This document shows, in pieces, positions 1 to 5,240 of a DNA stretch of 7,901 nt (position 1 is its first letter; each line of letters starts with the position of its first letter). The translations under genes and the position numbers were made by a program. Source of the DNA: Firmicutes bacterium UBA6648 (GTDB taxonomy: Bacteria > Bacillota > Clostridia > Peptostreptococcales > Anaerovoracaceae); NCBI GenBank assembly GCA_002455605.1, contig DKLE01000125.1, forward strand, positions 1 to 7,901, written 5' to 3'. The notes beneath the pieces were generated by a model. The model made no database searches and was not told the DNA's origin. It worked only from the letters and a program-made list of their open reading frames with translations.

Positions 1-1053
1 AATAAAAAACAAGAGATAATCATCCGAACACTGGCTATTCTCCTTTCTATCGTTTGTGCCGGGCTGATTCTGGTAATATTTGGATTGAATCCTGTCAATG
101 TATTTAAGGCCATTGTTGAGGGAGCCTTGGGTACCGATCTGCGAATTAAGCAGACTATTATTAAAGCTGTTCCGCTGGTTATAACGTCATTGGGCATATT
201 GGTTGCTTTTAAAATGAGATTTTGGAATATAGGCGGAGAGGGACAGATTGTTATAGGTGCTATGGCAGCAGCTTTTATAGCACTGAATATTGATGGTGTT
301 CCCAAGCCGGTGATGCTTTTGTTAATGGCTGTAGCGGCTATGATAGCCGGTGGCTTGTGGGCTTTTATTCCCGCTATATTTAAGGCAAAAATGGGCACGA
401 ATGAAACAATCTTTACTTTAATGATGAACTATATAGGGATAAAATTTGTAACCTATCTGCAGTATGGTCCTTGGATGGATCCCAATGCAAATGGCTTTCC
501 AAAAGTTGCATCTTTTTCGGAAAGTGCCTTGCTGCCGTCTGTCTTGGGTGTTCATGCTGGATGGATTATAGCTGTGTTGTGCACGATCTTGATATTCTTT
601 TTAATGAAATATACCAAATTGGGGTATGAAATTAATGTTGTGGGAGAAAGCTACGAAACAGCTAGATATGCAGGTATGAACATCAACAAAATTATTATTG
701 TTACCATGATGATCTCAGGCGGACTTTGCGGTTTGGTAGGAATGATACAAGCCTCTGCTATAGAAAAAACCTTAGTAGCAGGCATTTCCGGCGGTTATGG
801 TTTTACTGCCATTATTACCGCTTGGCTGGCAAGATTAAATGCAGTTGCTACGCTGTTTGTATGTGTGATATTCGCCATGCTCATTCAGGGTGGTGCTTAT
901 ATTCAGCTGGCTATGAATGTACCCAGTGCGGTAGCAAGTGTGGTGCAGGGAACGATTTTATTCTTTGTTCTTGGAAGTGAATTTTTCCTTCAATATAAAG
1001 TCAGCATTGCTCATAAATCCAGTAATAAGCACGCTGAAAAGGAGGTGGCATAA
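1..1053 (+). CDS. nupP: Nucleoside-type ABC transporter permease, first subunit (5' end missing)
   Basis: Integral membrane permease of the BPD_transp_2 (PF02653) superfamily, of the YufP/NupP or BmpC kind. In known relatives it forms the inner-membrane channel of an ABC importer for nucleosides together with a second permease, an ATPase and a BmpA/PnrA-type lipoprotein. The reading frame is open from base 1 and the first visible residues already enter a hydrophobic helix (visible residues 10-28), so the true start is upstream. The TTG at 85 falls after that helix and is not a credible start. The family signature FWNIGGEGQ is at visible residues 74-82, followed by many hydrophobic segments and a short charged C-terminus. 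350 codons are visible. The stop is 2 nt before the paralogous permease gene, so the two are one operon. The exact substrate cannot be read from the permease; the symbol is given by family resemblance to Bacillus NupP. Confidence 0.88.
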   Translation, partial: NKKQEIIIRTLAILLSIVCAGLILVIFGLNPVNVFKAIVEGALGTDLRIKQTIIKAVPLVITSLGILVAFKMRFWNIGGEGQIVIGAMAAAFIALNIDGVPKPVMLLLMAVAAMIAGGLWAFIPAIFKAKMGTNETIFTLMMNYIGIKFVTYLQYGPWMDPNANGFPKVASFSESALLPSVLGVHAGWIIAVLCTILIFFLMKYTKLGYEINVVGESYETARYAGMNINKIIIVTMMISGGLCGLVGMIQASAIEKTLVAGISGGYGFTAIITAWLARLNAVATLFVCVIFAMLIQGGAYIQLAMNVPSAVASVVQGTILFFVLGSEFFLQYKVSIAHKSSNKHAEKEVA

Positions 1054-1055
1054 CT

Positions 1056-1982
1056 ATGACTGCTTTTTTAGCTGCATGCGTAGTGGCGGGAACTCCACTG
1101 GTATTTGCCACTGTGGGAGAACTGATAACAGAAAAATCAGGGAGTCTGAACCTTGGTGTAGAAGGTATGATGCTGATGGGAGCCGTAATGGGCTTTGTAG
1201 CGGCTTATAACACGGGCAATCCCATGCTGGCCATTTTATGTGCGGCTCTTGCAGGCGCAGGAGGTGCATTGATATTTGCGATTATTACGGTTACTCTCAG
1301 GGCAAATCAGACCGTTACAGGATTAACTCTGACTATATTCGGAACTGGCTTTGCCAGCTTTGTGGGACAGCCTAAGATAGGCTTCTCCGTACCGGGGACG
1401 GTAAGTTCATTTTTTGTGAAAGCACCCATACCTCTGCTGGAAAACATTCCTATACTGGGACCGATTTTCTTTAAGCAGGATGTATTTGTATATTTTGCCT
1501 ATGCCGTAGTAATTATATCGTGTGTATACCTGTATAAAACCCGTTTGGGATTGAATATGCGGGCAGTAGGAGAAAATGCTGCAGCAGCAGACGCATCCGG
1601 GATCAATGTTACGCTATATAAATATGCACATATTATTGCAGGCGGTGCCCTTTGCGGACTTGGCGGGGCATATTTGTCACTGATTCGGGTGCCGATCTGG
1701 CAGTCGGATGTAGTTACCGGAAGAGGATGGATTGCAGTGGCCCTTGTCATTTTTGCATCATGGAATCCGGTTAAAGCCTTAGTGGGAGCAGTATTCTTTG
1801 GAGGTCTGAGTATCTTGGGCCTTAGGCTACAGGCGATGGGGTTTACAATTTCTCAATACCTGGTAGATATGATTCCGTATTTAGCTACAGTGATAATTGT
1901 AATAATTAGCTCTCATAAAAAGAAAAAAGAAAATCAGCCTCCGGCGGATTTGGGAAACAATTATTTCAGAGAAGAACGTTAA
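1056..1982 (+). CDS. nupQ: Nucleoside-type ABC transporter permease, second subunit
   Basis: Second permease of the same importer, 308 residues, similar in length to YufQ/NupQ and BmpD homologues. It is a multi-pass membrane protein of the BPD_transp_2 superfamily. The hallmark LNLGVEGMML lies at residues 31-40, just after the first helix, and corresponds to the NIGGEGQ motif of the upstream subunit. A conserved segment RAVGENAAAADASGIN near residues 169-184 resembles the cytoplasmic coupling region of this family. The C-terminus is a charged cytoplasmic tail rich in Lys and Glu. The start is an ATG with a GGAGG motif at 1041-1045, inside the end of the previous gene; only 2 nt separate the previous stop from this start. 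A long hairpin follows, so this is the last gene of the operon. Substrate preference (guanosine, other purine nucleosides or a broad range) is inferred, not visible. Confidence 0.9.
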   Translation: MTAFLAACVVAGTPLVFATVGELITEKSGSLNLGVEGMMLMGAVMGFVAAYNTGNPMLAILCAALAGAGGALIFAIITVTLRANQTVTGLTLTIFGTGFASFVGQPKIGFSVPGTVSSFFVKAPIPLLENIPILGPIFFKQDVFVYFAYAVVIISCVYLYKTRLGLNMRAVGENAAAADASGINVTLYKYAHIIAGGALCGLGGAYLSLIRVPIWQSDVVTGRGWIAVALVIFASWNPVKALVGAVFFGGLSILGLRLQAMGFTISQYLVDMIPYLATVIIVIISSHKKKKENQPPADLGNNYFREER

Positions 1983-2014
1983 AAAATGAACAAATAAATG
2001 AAAACGGGAAAATA

Positions 2015-2085
2015 AAAGAAGGCAAATTAATAAATTTTATAAATCAATTTTATAAAAGAGAGATTAATTTGCCTTCTTTATTAGG
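2015..2085 (+). terminator. Long AT-rich hairpin after the permease operon
   Basis: A perfect 17-bp inverted repeat pairs 2015-2031 with 2063-2079 around a 31-nt AT-rich loop. The loop itself contains two copies of AATTTTATAAA (2033-2043 and 2046-2056) and can fold further. A mixed T-rich stretch follows the right arm but is not a clean U tract, so termination efficiency is uncertain. It lies about 30 nt after the stop of the second permease and just before the promoter of the next unit, which fits a transcription boundary. Confidence 0.65.
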
Positions 2086-2087
2086 GG

Positions 2088-2116
2088 TTGTTTTAAATTA
2101 AAATTATATATATAAT
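2088..2116 (+). promoter_or_regulatory. Candidate sigma-A promoter for the membrane-protein/DJ-1/PHP unit
   Basis: TTGTTT at 2088-2093 and a perfect TATAAT at 2111-2116 are separated by 17 nt. Transcription would start near 2123 and give a leader of roughly 45 nt before the ATG at 2167. The -35 matches the consensus only in its first three bases. The region is very AT-rich, so chance matches are likely, but the position directly after a terminator supports it. Confidence 0.45.
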
Positions 2117-2151
2117 TAAAAATATACGCGTTGTATATTGGGATAATAATT

Positions 2152-2157
2152 AGGGGA
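2152..2157 (+). promoter_or_regulatory. Ribosome binding site that decides the membrane-protein start
   Basis: AGGGGA lies about 9 nt before the ATG at 2167. The alternative in-frame TTG at 2131 has no comparable motif upstream and would add 12 residues ahead of a good signal-anchor helix. The ATG is therefore preferred. Confidence 0.6.
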
Positions 2158-2166
2158 TTTAAAAAG

Positions 2167-2835
2167 ATGAAATTATTAATAAAAACACTTTCTATTGCGT
2201 TAGCCGTAACGATACCGATAACCTCGTTCTGTTTAGGAGCCAATATTGTTACAAGGATGCCGGATGTATATCAATATGAATTTAAAGCCACCAATCTGTT
2301 AAAACATTTTGATTTTGATAAGAACAATGACGAAATGGGGGATTTTATTTCAGATTTCATGATTGGGCAAATAGCAGAATTTCAATTGGTATCAGGGGAT
2401 GAAGACCGTCCGCAGCCGGTTTTTTCTGAGAACGAGATGACAGCGGCTGCAAATGCCAGAAAATATATGAATATAGTGGCAGCTTTAGGCATTTTGGCTT
2501 TAGCGGTCATGGTAGGTTCCTTTATCATGTTAAAGAAATATGCATTGGATAAAGAAATTCGTAAAGATTTTAAGGTAGGTACTATTATTTATATAGGGTT
2601 GATAGCAGTATATCTGATAGGCTTTTTTGTTGCTGCGAAGACCGGACATTCTTTAAGTGACATGATAGGGTATGTGCCTGATGAAAAGGATGTATTGCCG
2701 CAGATTATCACAGAAGGCTTGAGAACAAGGTTATTTTTATCCGCTCCGGTGGTATCAACAATCATGATGGCTATAATGGGTTACGTTATGTTTAAAATTA
2801 CGGAACCAAGAAGAATTTTTTCCAGAAATTATTGA
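2167..2835 (+). CDS. Four-helix integral membrane protein, remote DUF1461-like
   Basis: A 222-residue membrane protein of unknown function. Hydrophobic segments lie near residues 5-27, 103-123, 138-157 and 190-210. An acidic, probably extracytoplasmic region spans about residues 28-100. The layout resembles the DUF1461/TIGR01906 membrane family of Firmicutes: an N-terminal helix, a soluble loop with a YxYEF-like motif (residues 35-39), a PVFSENE segment (residues 84-90), then the remaining helices. The family's usual His-Met-x-Asp-Val element after that segment is not recognisable here, so the assignment is tentative. Cys22 sits at the end of the first helix, but the preceding residues do not make a lipobox. 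The gene is 54 nt before the DJ-1-family gene and probably shares its transcript. Confidence 0.75.
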   Translation: MKLLIKTLSIALAVTIPITSFCLGANIVTRMPDVYQYEFKATNLLKHFDFDKNNDEMGDFISDFMIGQIAEFQLVSGDEDRPQPVFSENEMTAAANARKYMNIVAALGILALAVMVGSFIMLKKYALDKEIRKDFKVGTIIYIGLIAVYLIGFFVAAKTGHSLSDMIGYVPDEKDVLPQIITEGLRTRLFLSAPVVSTIMMAIMGYVMFKITEPRRIFSRNY

Positions 2836-2889
2836 TTAGGAAATAAACAGAGAACGACTGATGAATTAAGGATATTTAGGAGGCAGTTT

Positions 2890-3441
2890 ATGGTATATAT
2901 ACATTTAGCCGAAGGCTTTGAAGAGATCGAAGCTTTAGCCTGTGTAGATTTATTGAGAAGGGTCGGCCTTGAAACGCTTATGGTAAGCGTGACTGGCCGG
3001 AAGGCTGTAAAAAGCGTCAGAGGAGTAACCGTAGAAGCAGATATTTTATTTGAAGAAGCAGACTACAATAAATGCGAGATGATAGTTCTTCCGGGAGGGA
3101 TGCCTGGAGCAAAGAATTTAGAAGAACATCAAGCTCTAATTAACAGAATTATAGAATTTGCCGAAAAAGGTGAATGGATAGCTGCTATATGTGCCTCTCC
3201 TATGATTCTGGGACATAAGGGCCTGTTGAAAGGAAGAAAAGCTACTATCTTCCCGGGAATGGAAGAGGATTTAGAGGGAGCTGACGCAATGCCGGAGAGA
3301 GTTGTAATAGACGGCAATATAATAACCTCACAGGGTCCTGGCACAGCTATGGAATTTGCAATTGCAATCGTGAGTGTTTTAAAAGGAAAGGTAATTGCTG
3401 AAAATTTAAAGAAGGATTTGGTAATGTTTGATGAGCAATAA
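2890..3441 (+). CDS. DJ-1/PfpI family protein (ThiJ/YajL-like)
   Basis: 183 residues, the typical size for the DJ-1 clade of the class I glutamine amidotransferase-like fold. Known members are implicated in oxidative stress protection and, in some reports, in glyoxalase or deglycase activity. The nucleophile elbow AAICASP places the reactive cysteine at Cys101, matching Cys106 of human DJ-1. Glu14 in GFEEIEA matches DJ-1 Glu18, which hydrogen-bonds that cysteine. The loop VLPGGMPGA (residues 66-74) and the C-terminal GPGTAMEFA (residues 149-157) are family signatures. The position of DJ-1 His126 is Phe121 here. The ATG follows a perfect AGGAGG at 2878-2883. The end overlaps the downstream PHP gene. 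Specific substrate or reaction cannot be inferred. Confidence 0.92.
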   Translation: MVYIHLAEGFEEIEALACVDLLRRVGLETLMVSVTGRKAVKSVRGVTVEADILFEEADYNKCEMIVLPGGMPGAKNLEEHQALINRIIEFAEKGEWIAAICASPMILGHKGLLKGRKATIFPGMEEDLEGADAMPERVVIDGNIITSQGPGTAMEFAIAIVSVLKGKVIAENLKKDLVMFDEQ

Positions 3442-4246
3442 GGTAGATTATCATTTGCATACTTATTATTCGGATGGTTCCATGTCTCCCACAGAGATTG
3501 TTAAAAGAGCTAAAGATCTGGAATATACGGAAATTGCTATAACCGATCACGATGGGATAGATGGTGTAAAGGAAGCACAGATTGCAGGAAAAGCGTTGGA
3601 GATTAGTGTTATTTCCGGAATTGAACTGGCGACGGAATATGAGAGCGAAGAATTTGACGAGAAAATCGATATGCATATTTTAGGATATCGCATCGATATA
3701 AAAAATAAAGAGCTAAATACAGAATTGGAAAAAATTAAGGAAAAGCGTAAGAAACGAAATGATAAGCTTTTAAAAGTGCTGAAAGATATGGGGTATGAAT
3801 TATCCATGGAGGATCTGCAGCTTGAAGAGGAGCAGGAGTATATCGGAAAGCCTGTGATTGCCAGAGCGTTAGTAAGACGCGGATATATAAAAAGTGCAAA
3901 AGAAGCTTTTGAGCCGAGCCAATTTTTGGAGGCTTCCCAGGCAAAAGCAGTGAAAAAAGAGAAAATATCTTCAGAATATGCCATACAGCTAATAAAAACA
4001 GCAGGCGGTACAGCTGTGCTTGCTCATCCGATGAAAATTAAAAAGATCGGTGAACGAGGGACAGCAGAATTTTATAATAATTTGGATGCCCTTTTGCGGA
4101 TTTTAAAAAAGGCGGGGCTGAAAGGCATAGAATGTTTCCATCCAGCTCATAAAGAAGAAGAGAGCCTGCACCTTGTAGAACTTGCGGAGAAATATCATCT
4201 GCATATTACAGAAGGCTCAGATTATCATGGCCCGGATTTTGAATAA
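3431..4246 (+). CDS. PHP-domain metal-dependent phosphoesterase (RNase AM/TrpH-like)
   Basis: 271 residues forming a PHP domain. Relatives are RNase AM (YciV/TrpH), a 5'-3' exoribonuclease, and 3',5'-nucleotide bisphosphate phosphatases. Likely metal ligands are visible in order: H8-L-H10, D15, T-D39-H40-D41, G-I-E65, H82, A-H199-P, H240 and S-D264-Y-H266-G. A Lys/Glu-rich helical insert (residues 92-135) matches the second domain of this clade. The protein ends only five residues after the final DYH motif, shorter than I expect for the family. The ATG overlaps the DJ-1 gene by 11 nt, implying translational coupling. A TTG at 3428, one codon earlier, is an alternative with slightly better spacing to AAGGA at 3412-3416. 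A hairpin closes the unit. RNA or nucleotide substrate is inferred from family. Confidence 0.88.
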   Translation: MSNKVDYHLHTYYSDGSMSPTEIVKRAKDLEYTEIAITDHDGIDGVKEAQIAGKALEISVISGIELATEYESEEFDEKIDMHILGYRIDIKNKELNTELEKIKEKRKKRNDKLLKVLKDMGYELSMEDLQLEEEQEYIGKPVIARALVRRGYIKSAKEAFEPSQFLEASQAKAVKKEKISSEYAIQLIKTAGGTAVLAHPMKIKKIGERGTAEFYNNLDALLRILKKAGLKGIECFHPAHKEEESLHLVELAEKYHLHITEGSDYHGPDFE

Positions 4247-4270
4247 GTTAATACAATAATGAAATATTAC

Positions 4271-4298
4271 AAATATTACAATTTTTGTAATATTTTTT
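4271..4298 (+). terminator. Intrinsic terminator after the PHP gene
   Basis: An 11-bp perfect stem pairs 4271-4281 with 4285-4295 around a 3-nt loop, and the right arm runs into a T run. The stem is almost all A-T, so stability is modest. The left arm belongs to a short tandem duplication: the 9-mer AAATATTAC occurs at 4262-4270 and again at 4271-4279. Confidence 0.6.
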
Positions 4299-4309
4299 AT
4301 GATTATTGA

Positions 4310-4338
4310 TTGACATGTATTTACATATAATATAAAAT
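4310..4338 (+). promoter_or_regulatory. Near-consensus sigma-A promoter with internal palindrome, upstream of ydbC-like gene
   Basis: A perfect TTGACA at 4310-4315 is followed after 17 nt by TAAAAT at 4333-4338, five of six matches to the -10 consensus. The predicted start is near 4345, about 25 nt before the ATG. The spacer holds the inverted repeat ATGTA-TT-TACAT (4315-4326), which overlaps the end of the -35 and could be an operator. Earlier TATAAT at 4326 has too short a spacer to pair with this -35. Confidence 0.7.
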
Positions 4339-4368
4339 ATAGAAAAAGAAATCGAAAGGGGAAGTAAA

Positions 4369-4638
4369 ATGTCAGGGAACGAAAGAAAGAACGAAGAGAT
4401 AACTTACCAAATCACAGAGCATATAGGGGTAATTGCTCAATATGCTAACCGTTGGACAAAGGAGTTGAACAAAATTGCTTGGAACGGAAGCAATCCCAAG
4501 TTTGATATCAGAGACTGGGACGAACAGCATGAACACATGTCCAGAGGGATTACTTTGCATGTAGAAGAGATGAGAATTATGTATGAAATTCTGAAGGATT
4601 ATTTTGCAGAACCTCTGTTAGAAGATAAAGCAGTGTAG
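4369..4638 (+). CDS. ydbC: YdbC-family PC4-like nucleic-acid-binding protein
   Basis: 89 residues matching the YdbC family, a bacterial version of the PC4 (transcriptional coactivator p15) fold that binds single-stranded DNA as a dimer; the Lactococcus YdbC structure is the reference. The match covers about residues 12-82: an EHIGV strand, the signature WTKELN (29-34), WNG (38-40), KFDIRDWD (44-51) and GITL (60-63), then a C-terminal helix. A few extra acidic residues extend the C-terminus. The ATG is preceded by a purine-rich AAAGGGGAAG site (4355-4364). It has its own strong promoter and no close coding partner, so it is probably transcribed alone or with the microprotein gene downstream. 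A role in transcription, recombination or repair is inferred from the fold. Confidence 0.9.
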   Translation: MSGNERKNEEITYQITEHIGVIAQYANRWTKELNKIAWNGSNPKFDIRDWDEQHEHMSRGITLHVEEMRIMYEILKDYFAEPLLEDKAV

Positions 4639-4639
4639 A

Positions 4640-4667
4640 ACGTTATTGAAGCCTGATGCATATAGTA
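4640..4667 (+). promoter_or_regulatory. Candidate sporulation (sigma-K-type) promoter
   Basis: CATATAGTA at 4659-4667 fits the Bacillus sigma-K -10 pattern CATANNNTA exactly, and an AC dinucleotide at 4640-4641 lies 17 nt upstream, as the short sigma-K -35 requires. The flanking -35 base after AC does not match. No good sigma-A pair is visible in this gap. The motif is short, so a chance match is possible. Confidence 0.3.
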
Positions 4668-4734
4668 TAAGAAAGAAAATTACAAATTCACTTTGTATAT
4701 TTCTATTGCTAAAGCATATAAAGGAGGTACAAAA

Positions 4735-4869
4735 ATGGGAAACTGCGGATGTGGCGGCGACAGAGGAGGAATCGATTCTAGCTTACTTTTCTTCTTTTTA
4801 ATTCTAGTTTTAATGTTCTGCATGCCAGGAAGTTTTGGATGCGGTAATACATGTGACAGCTGTTGCTAA
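4735..4869 (+). CDS. Cysteine-rich membrane microprotein (HCB-type)
   Basis: A 44-residue protein. It starts at an ATG 7 nt after a strong AAGGAGG (4721-4727) and stops at TAA 4867-4869. It contains a short Gly/Cys-rich head with CGCGG (residues 4-8), one hydrophobic segment of leucine, phenylalanine, isoleucine and valine (about residues 17-29), and a tail with cysteines at 36, 40, 43 and 44. Seven cysteines in 44 residues and a single central helix resemble the small proteins annotated in Clostridia as chorion-class high-cysteine HCB protein 13, whose function is unknown. A strong terminator follows. Possible roles are metal or thiol chemistry at the membrane or a spore-associated structural part; neither is shown by the sequence. 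The ribosome site, in-frame terminator spacing and composition argue that it is a real gene. Confidence 0.75.
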   Translation: MGNCGCGGDRGGIDSSLLFFFLILVLMFCMPGSFGCGNTCDSCC

Positions 4870-4896
4870 ATAAAAGATAAATGACTTCTAAACAAG

Positions 4897-4944
4897 AAGG
4901 ACAGCATCTCTGCCATTTGGCAGAGAGCTGTCCTTTTGCTTTTG
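4897..4944. terminator. Strong intrinsic terminator between convergent genes
   Basis: A 17-bp GC-containing stem pairs 4897-4914 with 4919-4935, with a single bulged A at 4906 and a 4-nt loop. It is followed by TTTTGCTTTT. It ends the cysteine-rich microprotein transcript on the plus strand. It also lies just past the stop of the converging DUF378 gene and may serve both strands, although the minus-strand T tract is poorer. Confidence 0.85.
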
Positions 4945-4954
4945 AAAAGTACGA

Positions 4955-5149
4955 TTAAGAATGAGTCTGGTTACCTCTAAAGAATGTGATTGCATAAAGC
5001 CCAGAGATACCAACGAGTGCAAAGATAATTCTGCTTATTAATTCAAAATTTGCGCCAAAGATGTTAGAAATCAAATCATATCGGAAAAAACCAATAAGAC
5101 CCCAATTTATAGCACCGATAATAATAAGTGCAAGTACTAAATTTCTCAA
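4955..5149 (-). CDS. DUF378 small membrane protein (YuzA-like)
   Basis: A 64-residue protein with two hydrophobic helices joined by a short loop. The DUF378 signature INWGLIG lies at about residues 13-19, followed by FFRYDLISNIFG and a second helix with LVGISGLY. B. subtilis YuzA is the named relative; the function is unknown. The start chosen is the TTG at 5149-5147, because the AAAGGAG on the minus strand (5164-5158) then sits 8 nt away. A GTG at 5158-5156 would add three residues but overlaps the end of that ribosome site, so it is less likely, though the extra N-terminus would not be unreasonable for the family. The gene converges on the cysteine-rich microprotein and diverges from the nucleoside kinase. 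Confidence 0.88.
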   Translation of the reverse strand: MRNLVLALIIIGAINWGLIGFFRYDLISNIFGANFELISRIIFALVGISGLYAITFFRGNQTHS

Positions 5150-5157
5150 AGCTATCA

Positions 5158-5164
5158 CTCCTTT
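5158..5164 (-). promoter_or_regulatory. Ribosome binding site that decides the DUF378 start
   Basis: Minus-strand AAAGGAG occupies 5164-5158. Its spacing is 8 nt to the TTG at 5149 and zero to the GTG at 5158. This favours the TTG start. Confidence 0.6.
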
Positions 5165-5199
5165 CCAAATAGTATTTTAACCACTTTCATTAGAATTTA

Positions 5200-5208
5200 T
5201 GATATAAT
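5200..5208 (+). promoter_or_regulatory. Extended -10 promoter for the kinase pair
   Basis: TGATATAAT at 5200-5208 is an exact extended -10 element (TG-N-TATAAT). No good -35 is present at 16-18 nt, which is tolerated for extended -10 promoters. Transcription would begin near 5215, about 25 nt before the start codon at 5241. Confidence 0.6.
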
Positions 5209-5240
5209 AAAAAATATTGCAAAAAGGAGACATGTAATTT

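Noticed and set aside
85..87. TTG as start of the first permease
   Set aside because: The frame is open to base 1 and encodes a hydrophobic helix before this codon, so the gene is simply cut by the window edge.
2131..2133. TTG as an upstream start of the four-helix membrane protein
   Set aside because: No ribosome site precedes it, while the ATG at 2167 has AGGGGA at good spacing and opens directly into an N-terminal helix.
2836..2889. Possible promoter or terminator between the membrane protein and DJ-1 genes
   Set aside because: No hairpin or paired -35/-10 is visible in this 54-nt gap; it looks like an ordinary within-operon spacer with an AGGAGG site.
3547..3984. A 145-codon minus-strand open frame inside the PHP gene
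   Set aside because: It is serine/phenylalanine-rich, as expected from the complement of Lys/Glu-rich coding sequence, and lies wholly within a real gene.
4681..4697. Small inverted repeat TACAAA-N5-TTTGTA upstream of the cysteine-rich microprotein
   Set aside because: Only 6 bp, AT-rich and without a clean T tract. It is too weak to call a terminator or operator.
4693..4722. TTGTAT-18-TATAAA as a sigma-A promoter for the microprotein
   Set aside because: The -10 would overlap the ribosome binding site, so the transcript would start too close to the ATG to carry it.
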